Assembly: GCF_013294025.1 (NCBI RefSeq)
Contig: NZ_JABSNL010000002.1
Span: 403,749-467,748 of the forward strand
Direction of reading: 5' to 3'
Source: Flavobacterium aeripolare
GTDB taxonomy: Bacteria > Bacteroidota > Bacteroidia > Flavobacteriales > Flavobacteriaceae
Length of the DNA stretch: 64,000 nucleotides
Numbering within the stretch: the first letter of the stretch is position 1; each line of letters begins with the position of its first letter. Position numbers and translations under genes: made by a program. Below are positions 57,226 to 64,000 of this stretch, piece after piece. Below the pieces are notes generated by a model, which was given only the letters and a program-made list of their open reading frames with translations, had not been told where the DNA came from and made no database searches.

Positions 57226-59825
57226 TGAATAAAATTCTTAAACCATATACAATTGTACCTTCAAACCTTTATGTTGAAAGAAGTGCAGACCGACAAGTAA
57301 AAAATATTTTGGAGGATATGGGTAGACCGGGTTATGTTTTGGTATCAAGGCAAATGGGAAAGACTAATCTGTTAATTAATGCTCGAAGAAAATATAGTAA
57401 TGATGATGACAGATTTATCTATATTGATTTATCAAATTTATTTGACAATGAAACTCAATGTTTTAGAAATATTATTGATACTGCAATTGAAACTAACTTA
57501 GATGTTTTTTCTCAACTTGAAATAGATGTTAGGGAATATCGAAAAGCGAATAGTGACTTACCTCCTCATAAGCAACATGAGAAAGAGCTGAGGATGCTAT
57601 TAAAATCTATTAAAGGAAAATTAATTATTATTCTCGATGAAATAGATGCTTTAACAAAAGTTGAATACTCTGATAGAATTTTTGCTCAAATAAGAAGTGT
57701 TTATTTTGCACGAACAAATTACAATGAATTTGATCGTCTAACTTATTTATTATCTGGAGTTGTAGAGCCATCAGAATTAATTAAAGATCCAAAAATTTCG
57801 CCCTTTAACATAGGAGAAAAAATTTTTCTAAATGATTTTACAAGAAGTGAGTTTGACTCTTTTTTACACAAAGCGGAATTAAGTTTTTTAGCTGAGAAAA
57901 TAAAAACTCGTATATTTTACTGGACCAACGGCAACCCAAGATTAACTTGGGATATATGTTGTATAATTGAAGATCAAAGTGCAGTAATTGATAGTGAATT
58001 GGATATCGACTCTATCATAAAAGTACATTATTTGACAGCATTTGATAAACCTCCAGTTGACAATATCAGGGAGATTGTTAAAAAAGACTCTGCTATTCAA
58101 GATGCACTCATAGAAATAGAATACGGGAAAGGTGATGTAATATCTGATAATATTAAGCAAAAGCTTTATTTAGGAGGAATTATCAATTATACAGAGAATG
58201 ATGTTGAAATAAAAAATAGAATTATTAAGGAATCATTGTCTTCACAATGGATTAGTTCTATTCGAGGATCTGAAGTAAATTTACTTGAAAAAGGTATAGA
58301 TTTCTATAACGAAGGCATTTTCAAAAGAGCCATTAGCGCCCTAAAAGCTTATTTAACACAAGAAAATAGAACTATAGAAAAAAATGAAGATTTTAATGTC
58401 AGCAATTTTTATTTAGGTTTATCATATTACTATGAAAACAAATTTGATGATGCACTTAAATATTTGTTGACCGTTGATTTTGATCCTAAGCAACATGGAA
58501 ACTTTTTTTATAAAACAGAGTTGTTTAAAGGTTATATATTTCAAAATACTAAAAGAATACCAGAGGCTCAAGAAGCTTTTGAAAAAATAGTTAGAGGTGG
58601 TTCTAATGATGAGAATTATTTATCTGCAAAAATTAATTTGGGGCTGCTTTTATCTTTAAAGATAAAAAGTGTTTTAGAAAAACAAAGATCCAAAGAACTA
58701 CTTTTGGAAATAGCAAATTCTCAGTTACAGGATTATAAAAAAATTAGTGATAGTTTATTTATTGAATCACGAACTGTAGCTTTATTCTTTTTAGCAGATT
58801 TAGAGAAAAATGCAGAGGATTTTAGGTCTACTAAACTTTTAACAGAAGCACTTTCAATCAGTCCTATCAAATTTAAACCAGCAATTTTATTTAATCTATA
58901 TCGAAAAGAAGTTACTGCTTTAAAGCAGGCAGATTATATAGATGCTATCGTTAGTATCATATTTGATAACGATCTTACAGCAACTAAAGATGTAGAATTT
59001 ACAAATATAAAATTTACATATAAACTCTTACGTGAAATACAGCTTGAAGTTTTCAAAGTAGAAAAATACGCTGTTTTTAATGATCTTGTTCAATTTGAAA
59101 GTACAAGAATGTCTCGCTATAGTGATTCTCTAATTATTCTCGAGAAACTAGTAGGATTTGCTCAAGAACTTGATTATCCAATTGATTTAATTTATAAATT
59201 AAGTGAATATTTGTATAAAAAATGTACTGATGATAAATCTGAAGTATTTTATAATGTTCTAAAATTATTAGCTAGTATAAATATTGATTTTACTTATAAT
59301 TATCAAGTAGAATATATGCGGTTTTTAGATCAGGTTTACACCAAAAGTATAGACTTAGATGATATAACAATCTACCTTAATCTTAGTCAAAATTTATTAA
59401 ATTTAAAAGATTTTAAGACTATCATTGAAATCATCAATATTGGCGAAAGATTGAAATTGAAGCTATCAGATGAGTTAAAGACTACAATTTTATTGATTGA
59501 TATTATAAAGATGAAATCAAAAATTGAATTTGGGCAAATAGAACAAGCTAAATCAATAGCTTCAAATATCATATATCAGGTAAAGACCTTTGAAGAGCAA
59601 TATTTAAGAGATACTCTTATTAGACAAATAGGCATACAAAATATTACTATTCAATGCCAAAACATCCTATCGATTGTACACAGAGACGTACCAATTTACA
59701 ACAATAAAAAAATTGGTCGAAATGATATGGTAAAAGTTAGGTATGAAAATAATAGTGAAATAATAGCTAAGTATAAAAAGATTGAATCAGACTTAAAAAG
59801 TGGTAAATGTAAATTAATTATTTAG
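57225..59825 (+). CDS. AAA-like NTPase with TPR-type repeats, partner of the PNP-STAND protein
   Basis: An 866-residue cytoplasmic protein. An AAA-like domain (about 1-340) begins with YTIVPSNLYVERSADRQVKNIL, has a non-canonical Walker A SRQMGKT at 41-47 (Arg-Gln-Met in place of GxxG), Walker B LIIILDEIDAL with Asp138-Glu139, and LLSGVVEPSELIKD; this matches the AAA-like families found in Bacteroidota conflict systems. From about 350 to the end there are TPR-like helical pairs (GIDFYNEGIFKRAISALKAYL, YLGLSYYYENKFDDALKYL), a likely ligand or partner-binding array. The ATG lies inside the preceding stop (TAATG). No catalytic effector domain is seen, so a sensing or regulatory role is inferred. 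Confidence 0.78.
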   Translation: MNKILKPYTIVPSNLYVERSADRQVKNILEDMGRPGYVLVSRQMGKTNLLINARRKYSNDDDRFIYIDLSNLFDNETQCFRNIIDTAIETNLDVFSQLEIDVREYRKANSDLPPHKQHEKELRMLLKSIKGKLIIILDEIDALTKVEYSDRIFAQIRSVYFARTNYNEFDRLTYLLSGVVEPSELIKDPKISPFNIGEKIFLNDFTRSEFDSFLHKAELSFLAEKIKTRIFYWTNGNPRLTWDICCIIEDQSAVIDSELDIDSIIKVHYLTAFDKPPVDNIREIVKKDSAIQDALIEIEYGKGDVISDNIKQKLYLGGIINYTENDVEIKNRIIKESLSSQWISSIRGSEVNLLEKGIDFYNEGIFKRAISALKAYLTQENRTIEKNEDFNVSNFYLGLSYYYENKFDDALKYLLTVDFDPKQHGNFFYKTELFKGYIFQNTKRIPEAQEAFEKIVRGGSNDENYLSAKINLGLLLSLKIKSVLEKQRSKELLLEIANSQLQDYKKISDSLFIESRTVALFFLADLEKNAEDFRSTKLLTEALSISPIKFKPAILFNLYRKEVTALKQADYIDAIVSIIFDNDLTATKDVEFTNIKFTYKLLREIQLEVFKVEKYAVFNDLVQFESTRMSRYSDSLIILEKLVGFAQELDYPIDLIYKLSEYLYKKCTDDKSEVFYNVLKLLASINIDFTYNYQVEYMRFLDQVYTKSIDLDDITIYLNLSQNLLNLKDFKTIIEIINIGERLKLKLSDELKTTILLIDIIKMKSKIEFGQIEQAKSIASNIIYQVKTFEEQYLRDTLIRQIGIQNITIQCQNILSIVHRDVPIYNNKKIGRNDMVKVRYENNSEIIAKYKKIESDLKSGKCKLII

Positions 59826-59850
59826 GTCAATCTGAAAATTCGTTAAAATA

Positions 59851-59889
59851 AAAAATGCGGTGAATAATCAAATTATTCACCGCATTTTT
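59851..59889. repeat. Palindrome 1 (GCGGTGAATA type), also a likely terminator
   Basis: 18-bp perfect stem AAAAATGCGGTGAATAAT / ATTATTCACCGCATTTTT with a three-base loop, 26 bases after the AAA/TPR gene. It can end that transcript in both directions, and its inner sequence recurs before the fic gene. Confidence 0.8.
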
Positions 59890-59897
59890 TGCCAAGG

Positions 59898-60011
59898 TTA
59901 ATTAAACGACATTATTTTACGATCCAACAACTCCAAATAATTCTCTTTCCTTTCATCAGTTAGAAAAGAAATTTCAAGCAGCTCCTTACATTTAGGAGTT
60001 GCTTTTTTCAT
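59898..60011 (-). pseudogene. Small ORF or gene remnant between the palindromes
   Basis: 37-codon frame on the minus strand, MKKATPKCKELLEISFLTDE... ending in KIMSFN. It looks like a helical fragment of a coding gene rather than random sequence, but the upstream frame is closed by a stop, so it is either a tiny protein or a relic. Confidence 0.35.
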
Positions 60012-60076
60012 TTGATCTAGAATTGTAGCTGTTGTTTTTCGTTAAACCTTAATCTATCTTTGATGTAATAATTCTG

Positions 60077-60141
60077 AAATGCGGTGAATAATCAATCTAT
60101 TCACCGCATTTTTTGCGGAGAATAAACACTATATTTACCGC
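60077..60141. promoter_or_regulatory. Palindromes 2 and 3 before fic, probable operators
   Basis: Palindrome 2: AAATGCGGTGAATA / TATTCACCGCATTT (60077-60111, 7-base loop). Palindrome 3: imperfect GCGGAGAATA / TATTTACCGC (60115-60141). Both carry the GCGG..AATA half-site of palindrome 1. Palindrome 3 ends 17 bases before the fic ATG, a position where a bound repressor would block transcription or translation. Confidence 0.65.
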
Positions 60142-60157
60142 ATCAAATAATATAGTC

Positions 60158-61258
60158 ATGGCAATCTACATACACCAACTTAAAAAGTGGCCCACGTTTT
60201 CATGGGAAGAGCAGGAATTTATTTCGCTATTAAGTGAGGTGAGAAACTTGCAGGGCAAACTTATGGGTAAAGTGGAGCTATTAGGCTTCGAACTAAAAGG
60301 AGAAGCTAATTTAGAAACTTTAATTCAAGACGTCTTGCAAACTTCTGAAATAGAAGGAGAGATTTTAAATCCTGAATTGGTGCGATCCTCAATTGCAACT
60401 AGATTGGGTTTAGAATACTCTGGATTGGAAAACTCAGATCGCAATATAGATGGGATTGTAGAAGTGATGATCGATGCTACTCAAAATGACGACAAAGTAA
60501 TTACTGAAGATCGTTTGTTTGGTTGGCATGCCGCGTTGTTTCCAACAGGTAGAAGTGGGATGCATAAAATTGAAGTGGCAAAATGGCGATCAGGTGCAAT
60601 GCAAGTAGTTTCAGGAGGAATGGGAAGGGAGCTGGTTCACTACGAAGCTCCAAAAGCAGAACTTTTAAATAGCGAAATGAAGCAGTTCGTAGATTGGTAT
60701 AATAACGAACAAGAATTAGAATCGCTACTTAAAGCAGCTATTGCTCATTTGTGGTTCATAACGATACATCCATTTGATGATGGTAACGGTAGAATAGCCA
60801 GAGCAATTACTGATATGCAACTTTCAAAATCAGATGGTGTCAACCAAAGATTCTATAGTATGTCTACAGAGATAAATAAACAAAAGAAAAGCTACTACAC
60901 CATCCTAGAACGAACTCAGAAAGATGACCTTGATATCACAGCATGGATTATCTGGTTTTTAGGATGTTTAAAAAACAGTATAATCCATTCAAGTGTGATA
61001 GTTGATAAAGTTGTAGCAAAGCACAATTTTTGGATGAAGAATGCTAGTAAGATTAGTAATGACCGTCAGCAAACCATGCTTAATAAGCTCATGGATAATT
61101 TTGAAGGTAATTTGAATACAAGCAAGTGGGCTACAATGACCAAGACTTCTCCAGACACCGCATTAAGAGATATCACTGATTTAGTAAATAAAGGTATCTT
61201 AGTCAAAGCCAACTCAGGTGGTAGAAGTACACATTACGTTTTGAACGAGATTCTTTAA
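60158..61258 (+). CDS. Fic-family protein, class II, with C-terminal winged helix
   Basis: A 366-residue AMP-transferase-type protein. The ATG at 60158 was chosen because an in-frame TTG at 60113 would start inside palindrome 3. An N-terminal DUF4172-like domain (IYIHQLKKWPTFSW) includes the inhibitory helix motif TSEIEG (Thr62, Glu66, Gly67), which marks class II Fic with the inhibitor on the same chain. The catalytic motif HPFDDGNGRIAR is complete (His204). The C-terminus ends in a winged-helix-like segment (TSPDTALRDITDLVNKGILVKANSGGRSTHYVL), which could bind the palindromes upstream. The target of AMPylation is unknown. Confidence 0.9.
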   Translation: MAIYIHQLKKWPTFSWEEQEFISLLSEVRNLQGKLMGKVELLGFELKGEANLETLIQDVLQTSEIEGEILNPELVRSSIATRLGLEYSGLENSDRNIDGIVEVMIDATQNDDKVITEDRLFGWHAALFPTGRSGMHKIEVAKWRSGAMQVVSGGMGRELVHYEAPKAELLNSEMKQFVDWYNNEQELESLLKAAIAHLWFITIHPFDDGNGRIARAITDMQLSKSDGVNQRFYSMSTEINKQKKSYYTILERTQKDDLDITAWIIWFLGCLKNSIIHSSVIVDKVVAKHNFWMKNASKISNDRQQTMLNKLMDNFEGNLNTSKWATMTKTSPDTALRDITDLVNKGILVKANSGGRSTHYVLNEIL

Positions 61259-61281
61259 AATATTACTTCCTTTTTTGTAAT

Positions 61282-62544
61282 TCAAAGTGTTTCTAATACC
61301 TCAGTATTTCTCCAGTTAGCAAATACATCATCAATGATTTGATCTAATTGTTTATTAGGTAATTTGTTTAAATAGGATATCGTTGCTTTTATATCCTTGT
61401 GACCAAGCATTTCACTAATAACATCAATAGGTAAGTGCTTGAATTTTAAAAAAGTGGCAAATGAGTGCCTAGCGGTATAGAACGTAATATTCTTGTTGAT
61501 TTGTAATACCTCCATTATTTTTTTTAATGCAGGGTTTATTTGACCTAGCAATTTGTGACTCCTGTTCTTAATTTGTTCAGTAGTTAACTCTTCTTTTAAT
61601 AATAGAGGGAATAAAAAGGAACTGTAAGATTCAAGTTTGTAGATCTCAATCAATTTACGTGGATCTTCGGTTAATTTAAAATCCAGTACAACACCTGTTT
61701 TGGTTCTAACATATACTAGTCGATCATCATACAGATTATTATTTGCTAATTTTAGAATATCAATAAAATTTATTCCTCTACAATAAAAACTAAAAAGATA
61801 CATGTCTTTCGCAAATTGTAACTCTTTTGTTTTACTGAAATCCTCCTTTATTAATCTGTCTAACTCTTCTGTGGTTAAATATTCTTTTTTAGCTTCTTTT
61901 TTCAATGCTGATGTTTTATAATTATTGAAGGGGTATGTTTTATCCGAAATGATTTCTCGCTTTATAGCTTTATTGAAAACAGCTTTAATTGTTCGCATCT
62001 TAAAACTGATTCCGCTGTCAGTTCCGCCGTTACTTCTTAGGAAGGCGTCGTACTTCTCTAAGAAGGCAACGTTCAAGTCTTGAAATCGTAGATGTGACTT
62101 TCCGCAAAATTTTTTGATGGAGCTTAAAGTCTCTTTGTAAATTTTGGCTGTGCCAATTTTATCAGCTAACATAAATTCTTCCATAATTTCTTGATGGAAC
62201 TTTAAATAGTCTAATGCAGTTGCTTTCACTAGAGTTTCAGCTTTAATCTCATGCGAGATTTCAGTAATGGTGAAATCTTCATTAAAGCGACGTTTCTCTC
62301 TAATGAAATCTTCAATCTTCTGGTTTGTTCTGTTGATGAAGTTATTGATCTCATTGATCCTCTTAATCTCTTTAGCATTTTTGCTAATTTTTAAAGATTG
62401 GGTTTCAAAGCTCCATGTCTCATAATCACAAGTGTAACTTGTAGCCATAGAGGTATTGCGTCTGTCCTTAACTAATACTAATATAATAGAGTGCTTGCCA
62501 TCTTTATTTGGGACTTTTTTAATTGTAAATTTTGTTGAAATCAT
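61282..62544 (-). CDS. Tyrosine recombinase (integrase) of the element
   Basis: A 420-residue site-specific recombinase. The start was placed at the ATG giving MISTKFTIKKVPNKDGKHS; longer in-frame starts would run into the arm-like site at 62561. The N-terminal part has the Arm DNA-binding and SAM-like domains typical of Bacteroidota integrases (DYLKFHQEIMEEFMLADKIGTAKIYKET). Catalytic residues: an Arg in YCRGINFIDIL, Arg359-His360 in FYTARHSFAT, His382 in EMLGHKD, and the nucleophile Tyr391 in ISYLNK. Position, 149 bases from attR and pointing inwards, fits an element integrase whose own promoter overlaps its binding site. Confidence 0.94.
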   Translation of the reverse strand: MISTKFTIKKVPNKDGKHSIILVLVKDRRNTSMATSYTCDYETWSFETQSLKISKNAKEIKRINEINNFINRTNQKIEDFIREKRRFNEDFTITEISHEIKAETLVKATALDYLKFHQEIMEEFMLADKIGTAKIYKETLSSIKKFCGKSHLRFQDLNVAFLEKYDAFLRSNGGTDSGISFKMRTIKAVFNKAIKREIISDKTYPFNNYKTSALKKEAKKEYLTTEELDRLIKEDFSKTKELQFAKDMYLFSFYCRGINFIDILKLANNNLYDDRLVYVRTKTGVVLDFKLTEDPRKLIEIYKLESYSSFLFPLLLKEELTTEQIKNRSHKLLGQINPALKKIMEVLQINKNITFYTARHSFATFLKFKHLPIDVISEMLGHKDIKATISYLNKLPNKQLDQIIDDVFANWRNTEVLETL

Positions 62545-62560
62545 GTTAAATATGGTTTTG

Positions 62561-62578
62561 ACGAACATTTGACGAACA
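62561..62578 (+). repeat. Right-end arm-like site
   Basis: ACGAACATTTGACGAACA, directly repeated in part within itself (TGACGAACAT twice), matching the left-end site at 41945. It lies just upstream of the integrase start, so integrase binding here could also repress its own gene. Confidence 0.6.
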
Positions 62579-62692
62579 TCTATATGACAAAAGTAAAAAA
62601 TAATCATTCAAAAGAAAAATATTTCAATTATAATTAGTTGAAAATCAATAAAGTAAACAAAAAGAAATCAAAGGAAAAGATAAATCACCTAT

Positions 62693-62737
62693 CTTCTAAG
62701 CAGGCGGTCGAAGGTTCGAATCCTTCTGCCTTCACTT
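62693..62737 (+). repeat. Right attachment repeat (attR)
   Basis: 45 bases identical to 41851-41895. The bases just left of it still resemble the tRNA anticodon stem but with two changes, and the 5' half of the tRNA is absent, so this is not a functional tRNA. Confidence 0.95.
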
Positions 62738-62740
62738 AAA

Positions 62741-62771
62741 AACCGATACTATATATAGTGTCGGTTTTTTT
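62741..62771 (+). terminator. Original chromosomal terminator of tRNA-Arg
   Basis: 12-bp stem AACCGATACTAT / ATAGTGTCGGTT (one G-T pair) with an AT loop and T run, four bases after attR. Before integration it followed the tRNA directly. Confidence 0.85.
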
Positions 62772-63416
62772 ATGGAAAAATGTTTGCTGTTGGTTATTTA
62801 GAAGGAGAGAGGTTTTATGATGGCGTACAAGGTCTTTACTTGAGATGTTTAGTGGGGATATTACCAACTAATCCAGCTGAGTTTGACGGTTTCAGAAATT
62901 TTTTCTAAGTAAAATCTCAAGAACTAAAACCCTATAAAATTGAGAATAAATTTTTTCACTTATATATAAGAATGGTAAAAATTATGATTCCTAGGAGCTA
63001 TTTCCTGCTATCCGCTCTATCTCTAGTGGTGAACCCCACCACTAAAGGATGCCGCTGCTATCCGGGCTATGGTTGCGGGGAAGGAGATAGAGTTTTGATG
63101 CCTATATATGTGGAGTAGGGGATTGATCCATGTTTTTTTTCATTTCCAAAAGCAAGAAACCCGAATGTTTAAGGAAGTAAGCAATCTTAATATAGTATTC
63201 TTAATCCAAGAGTGGTCATAGAAAAAGCTTTTACGAGCTACTGCATTTCAATAAAGGCGCTAAACATGGCGTGGATTTAATAAAACTGATGCTAGAAAAA
63301 ACGTTTATTCTTACAATTAATAAAAGGTTTAAAAAAAGAGTGCTTCACAAAGTTTGCATTTTCAGTGAGTTAAAGCTAAGGTTAAACAAATGTGAAATAA
63401 AAGTGATTATAAAGTA
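62772..63416. other. Intergenic region before the rRNA operon
   Basis: About 650 bases with no gene that can be supported. It includes a 42-codon open frame at 62780-62908 with no recognisable family, and copy B of the dispersed repeat. The rest is AT-rich. Confidence 0.4.
63003..63068 (+). repeat. Dispersed intergenic repeat with variable hairpin, copy B
   Basis: Left arm TCCTGCTATCCGCTCTATCT and right arm AAGGATGCCGCTGCTATCC, closely matching copy A at 36726, but with a different inner stem TAGTGGTG / CACCACTA. The conserved arms with a changing but still paired core suggest selection on structure. Confidence 0.7.
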
Positions 63417-63693
63417 TTGTTTAAGGGAGAAGACTCACTACTTTTGCACCCGCAACAACGAATAAGTTCACTGACACACTGGCAAGCATTACTGATATAA
63501 AGGAGAATATTTCTTTTTAAAAAAATATCAAATAAAGCTTGTGAGATTAAAGTAAACCAATTATTTTTGCACCCCGCAGAACAAGAAAAGTTATTTGACA
63601 CACTGGTAAGAAAATGAGAAGTAAAAGAGATTTATCTCTTTGAAAAAAACTTTAAATTTTTCTTGCGAGAAACGAATTGGTTTTCTACTTTTG
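63417..63693 (+). promoter_or_regulatory. Three tandem rRNA promoters
   Basis: P1: TTG 63417-63419 and TACTTTTG 63439-63446. P2: TTG 63539-63541 and TATTTTTG 63562-63569. P3: TTG 63663-63665 and TACTTTTG 63686-63693. Spacers are 19-20 bases, and each -7 motif is followed by CACCC or similar. The promoters repeat at about 123-base intervals, giving strong additive expression of the rRNA operon. Confidence 0.8.
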
Positions 63694-63912
63694 CACCCGC
63701 TTCGAGAAACACGAAAAGTGAAAAACGAAGTGATCTAATCTGAATTTATTTCAGATTTAAAAGATAAGAACACGTTCCTAGACATATTGAATTGACAGCC
63801 GTTTTAACAGAGATGTTAGAACAAAAGAATAAGAGTAATAGAATCGCGAGATTTTAAAAAACCACTAGACCTTCAGTCAAAAATAAATAGCTTAGTGATA
63901 AGCAGATAATAT

Positions 63913-64000
63913 ACGATGAAGAGTTTGATCCTGGCTCAGGATGAACGCTAGCGGCAGGCTTAACACATGCAAGTCGAGGGGTATGGTTCTTCGGAACCAG
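63913..64000 (+). rRNA. 16S ribosomal RNA, 5' end only
   Basis: The universal 5' sequence GAAGAGTTTGATCCTGGCTC begins at 63918; by alignment with the E. coli numbering, position 1 falls near 63913. Downstream bases GATGAACGCTAGCGGCAGGC and the helix 6 region with a TTCG loop (GGTTCTTCGGAACC) are present. The gene runs off the right edge of the window. Confidence 0.97.

Noticed and set aside
55591..59825. Detocs or a known AVAST type
   Set aside because: There is no histidine-kinase or response-regulator-like partner as in Detocs, and the large STAND-plus-TPR sensor of AVAST is not in one chain here, so no known type could be assigned.
62693..62737. Second tRNA-Arg gene
   Set aside because: Only the 3' half is present; the D arm and 5' acceptor strand are absent. 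It is the right attachment repeat.
62780..62908. 42-codon ORF after attR
   Set aside because: No recognisable family and no promoter motif; could be chance in an AT-rich gap.
63271..63465. 64-codon ORF in the rRNA leader
   Set aside because: It overlaps promoter P1 and the composition is that of non-coding leader DNA.

Overview
The window is about 64 kb of chromosome from a low-GC member of Bacteroidota, most likely Flavobacterium or a close relative. The evidence is a SusC/SusD pair with its ECF sigma/anti-sigma genes, BshC (bacillithiol synthesis), repeated -7 promoter motifs of the TAnnTTTG type, lipoproteins with LxxC boxes, and the 16S rRNA 5' end at the right edge. The genus assignment is inference; the class-level assignment is well supported.

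Left part, 1-41.8 kb, ordinary chromosome. GuaA (cut by the left edge), a LysM/periplasmic-binding lipid-face protein, OsmC, a DUF3820 protein, PyrG and YidC are followed by a fasciclin lipoprotein, a MORN-repeat protein, MnmA, a nitronate monooxygenase-like enzyme, Ndk and BshC. A nutrient-uptake block on the minus strand (15.2-24.7 kb) encodes an ECF sigma factor, a FecR anti-sigma factor, an STN-bearing SusC, SusD, an HExxH lipoprotein and a DUF4302 lipoprotein. Next come an MHS-type transporter, a B12-binding radical SAM protein, a three-subunit acyl-CoA carboxylase operon, a porin, an amidase, RimO, a FadL-like barrel, an Asn-rich lipoprotein, ProS, three tRNA-Glu genes, rpsT and tRNA-Arg.

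Middle, 41.85-62.74 kb, an integrated mobilizable element. It is bounded by 45-bp perfect direct repeats of the tRNA-Arg(UCU) 3' end, with a tyrosine recombinase just inside the right end and matching 18-bp arm-like sites at both ends. It carries an excisionase-like HTH gene, a P-loop replication protein, an iteron-like cluster of 11 TAGGAA motifs, a TOPRIM primase and a MobC/relaxase pair. No type IV secretion genes are seen, so it should be mobilized in trans. The cargo is a defence island: a type I restriction-modification system with an unknown gene inside the operon, a two-gene PNP-STAND plus AAA/TPR module, and a class II Fic protein with its own palindromic operators. A long rod-like inverted repeat (predicted structured RNA) lies next to an acidic orphan protein.

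Right edge, 62.74-64 kb. After the tRNA terminator there is a copy of a dispersed repeat (a second copy lies at 36.7 kb), then three tandem rRNA promoters and the first 88 nt of 16S rRNA.

Best candidates for undescribed biology: the translationally coupled PNP-STAND/AAA-TPR pair (55.6-59.8 kb), the rod RNA (48.74-48.88 kb), and the iteron cluster that may be the element's origin.
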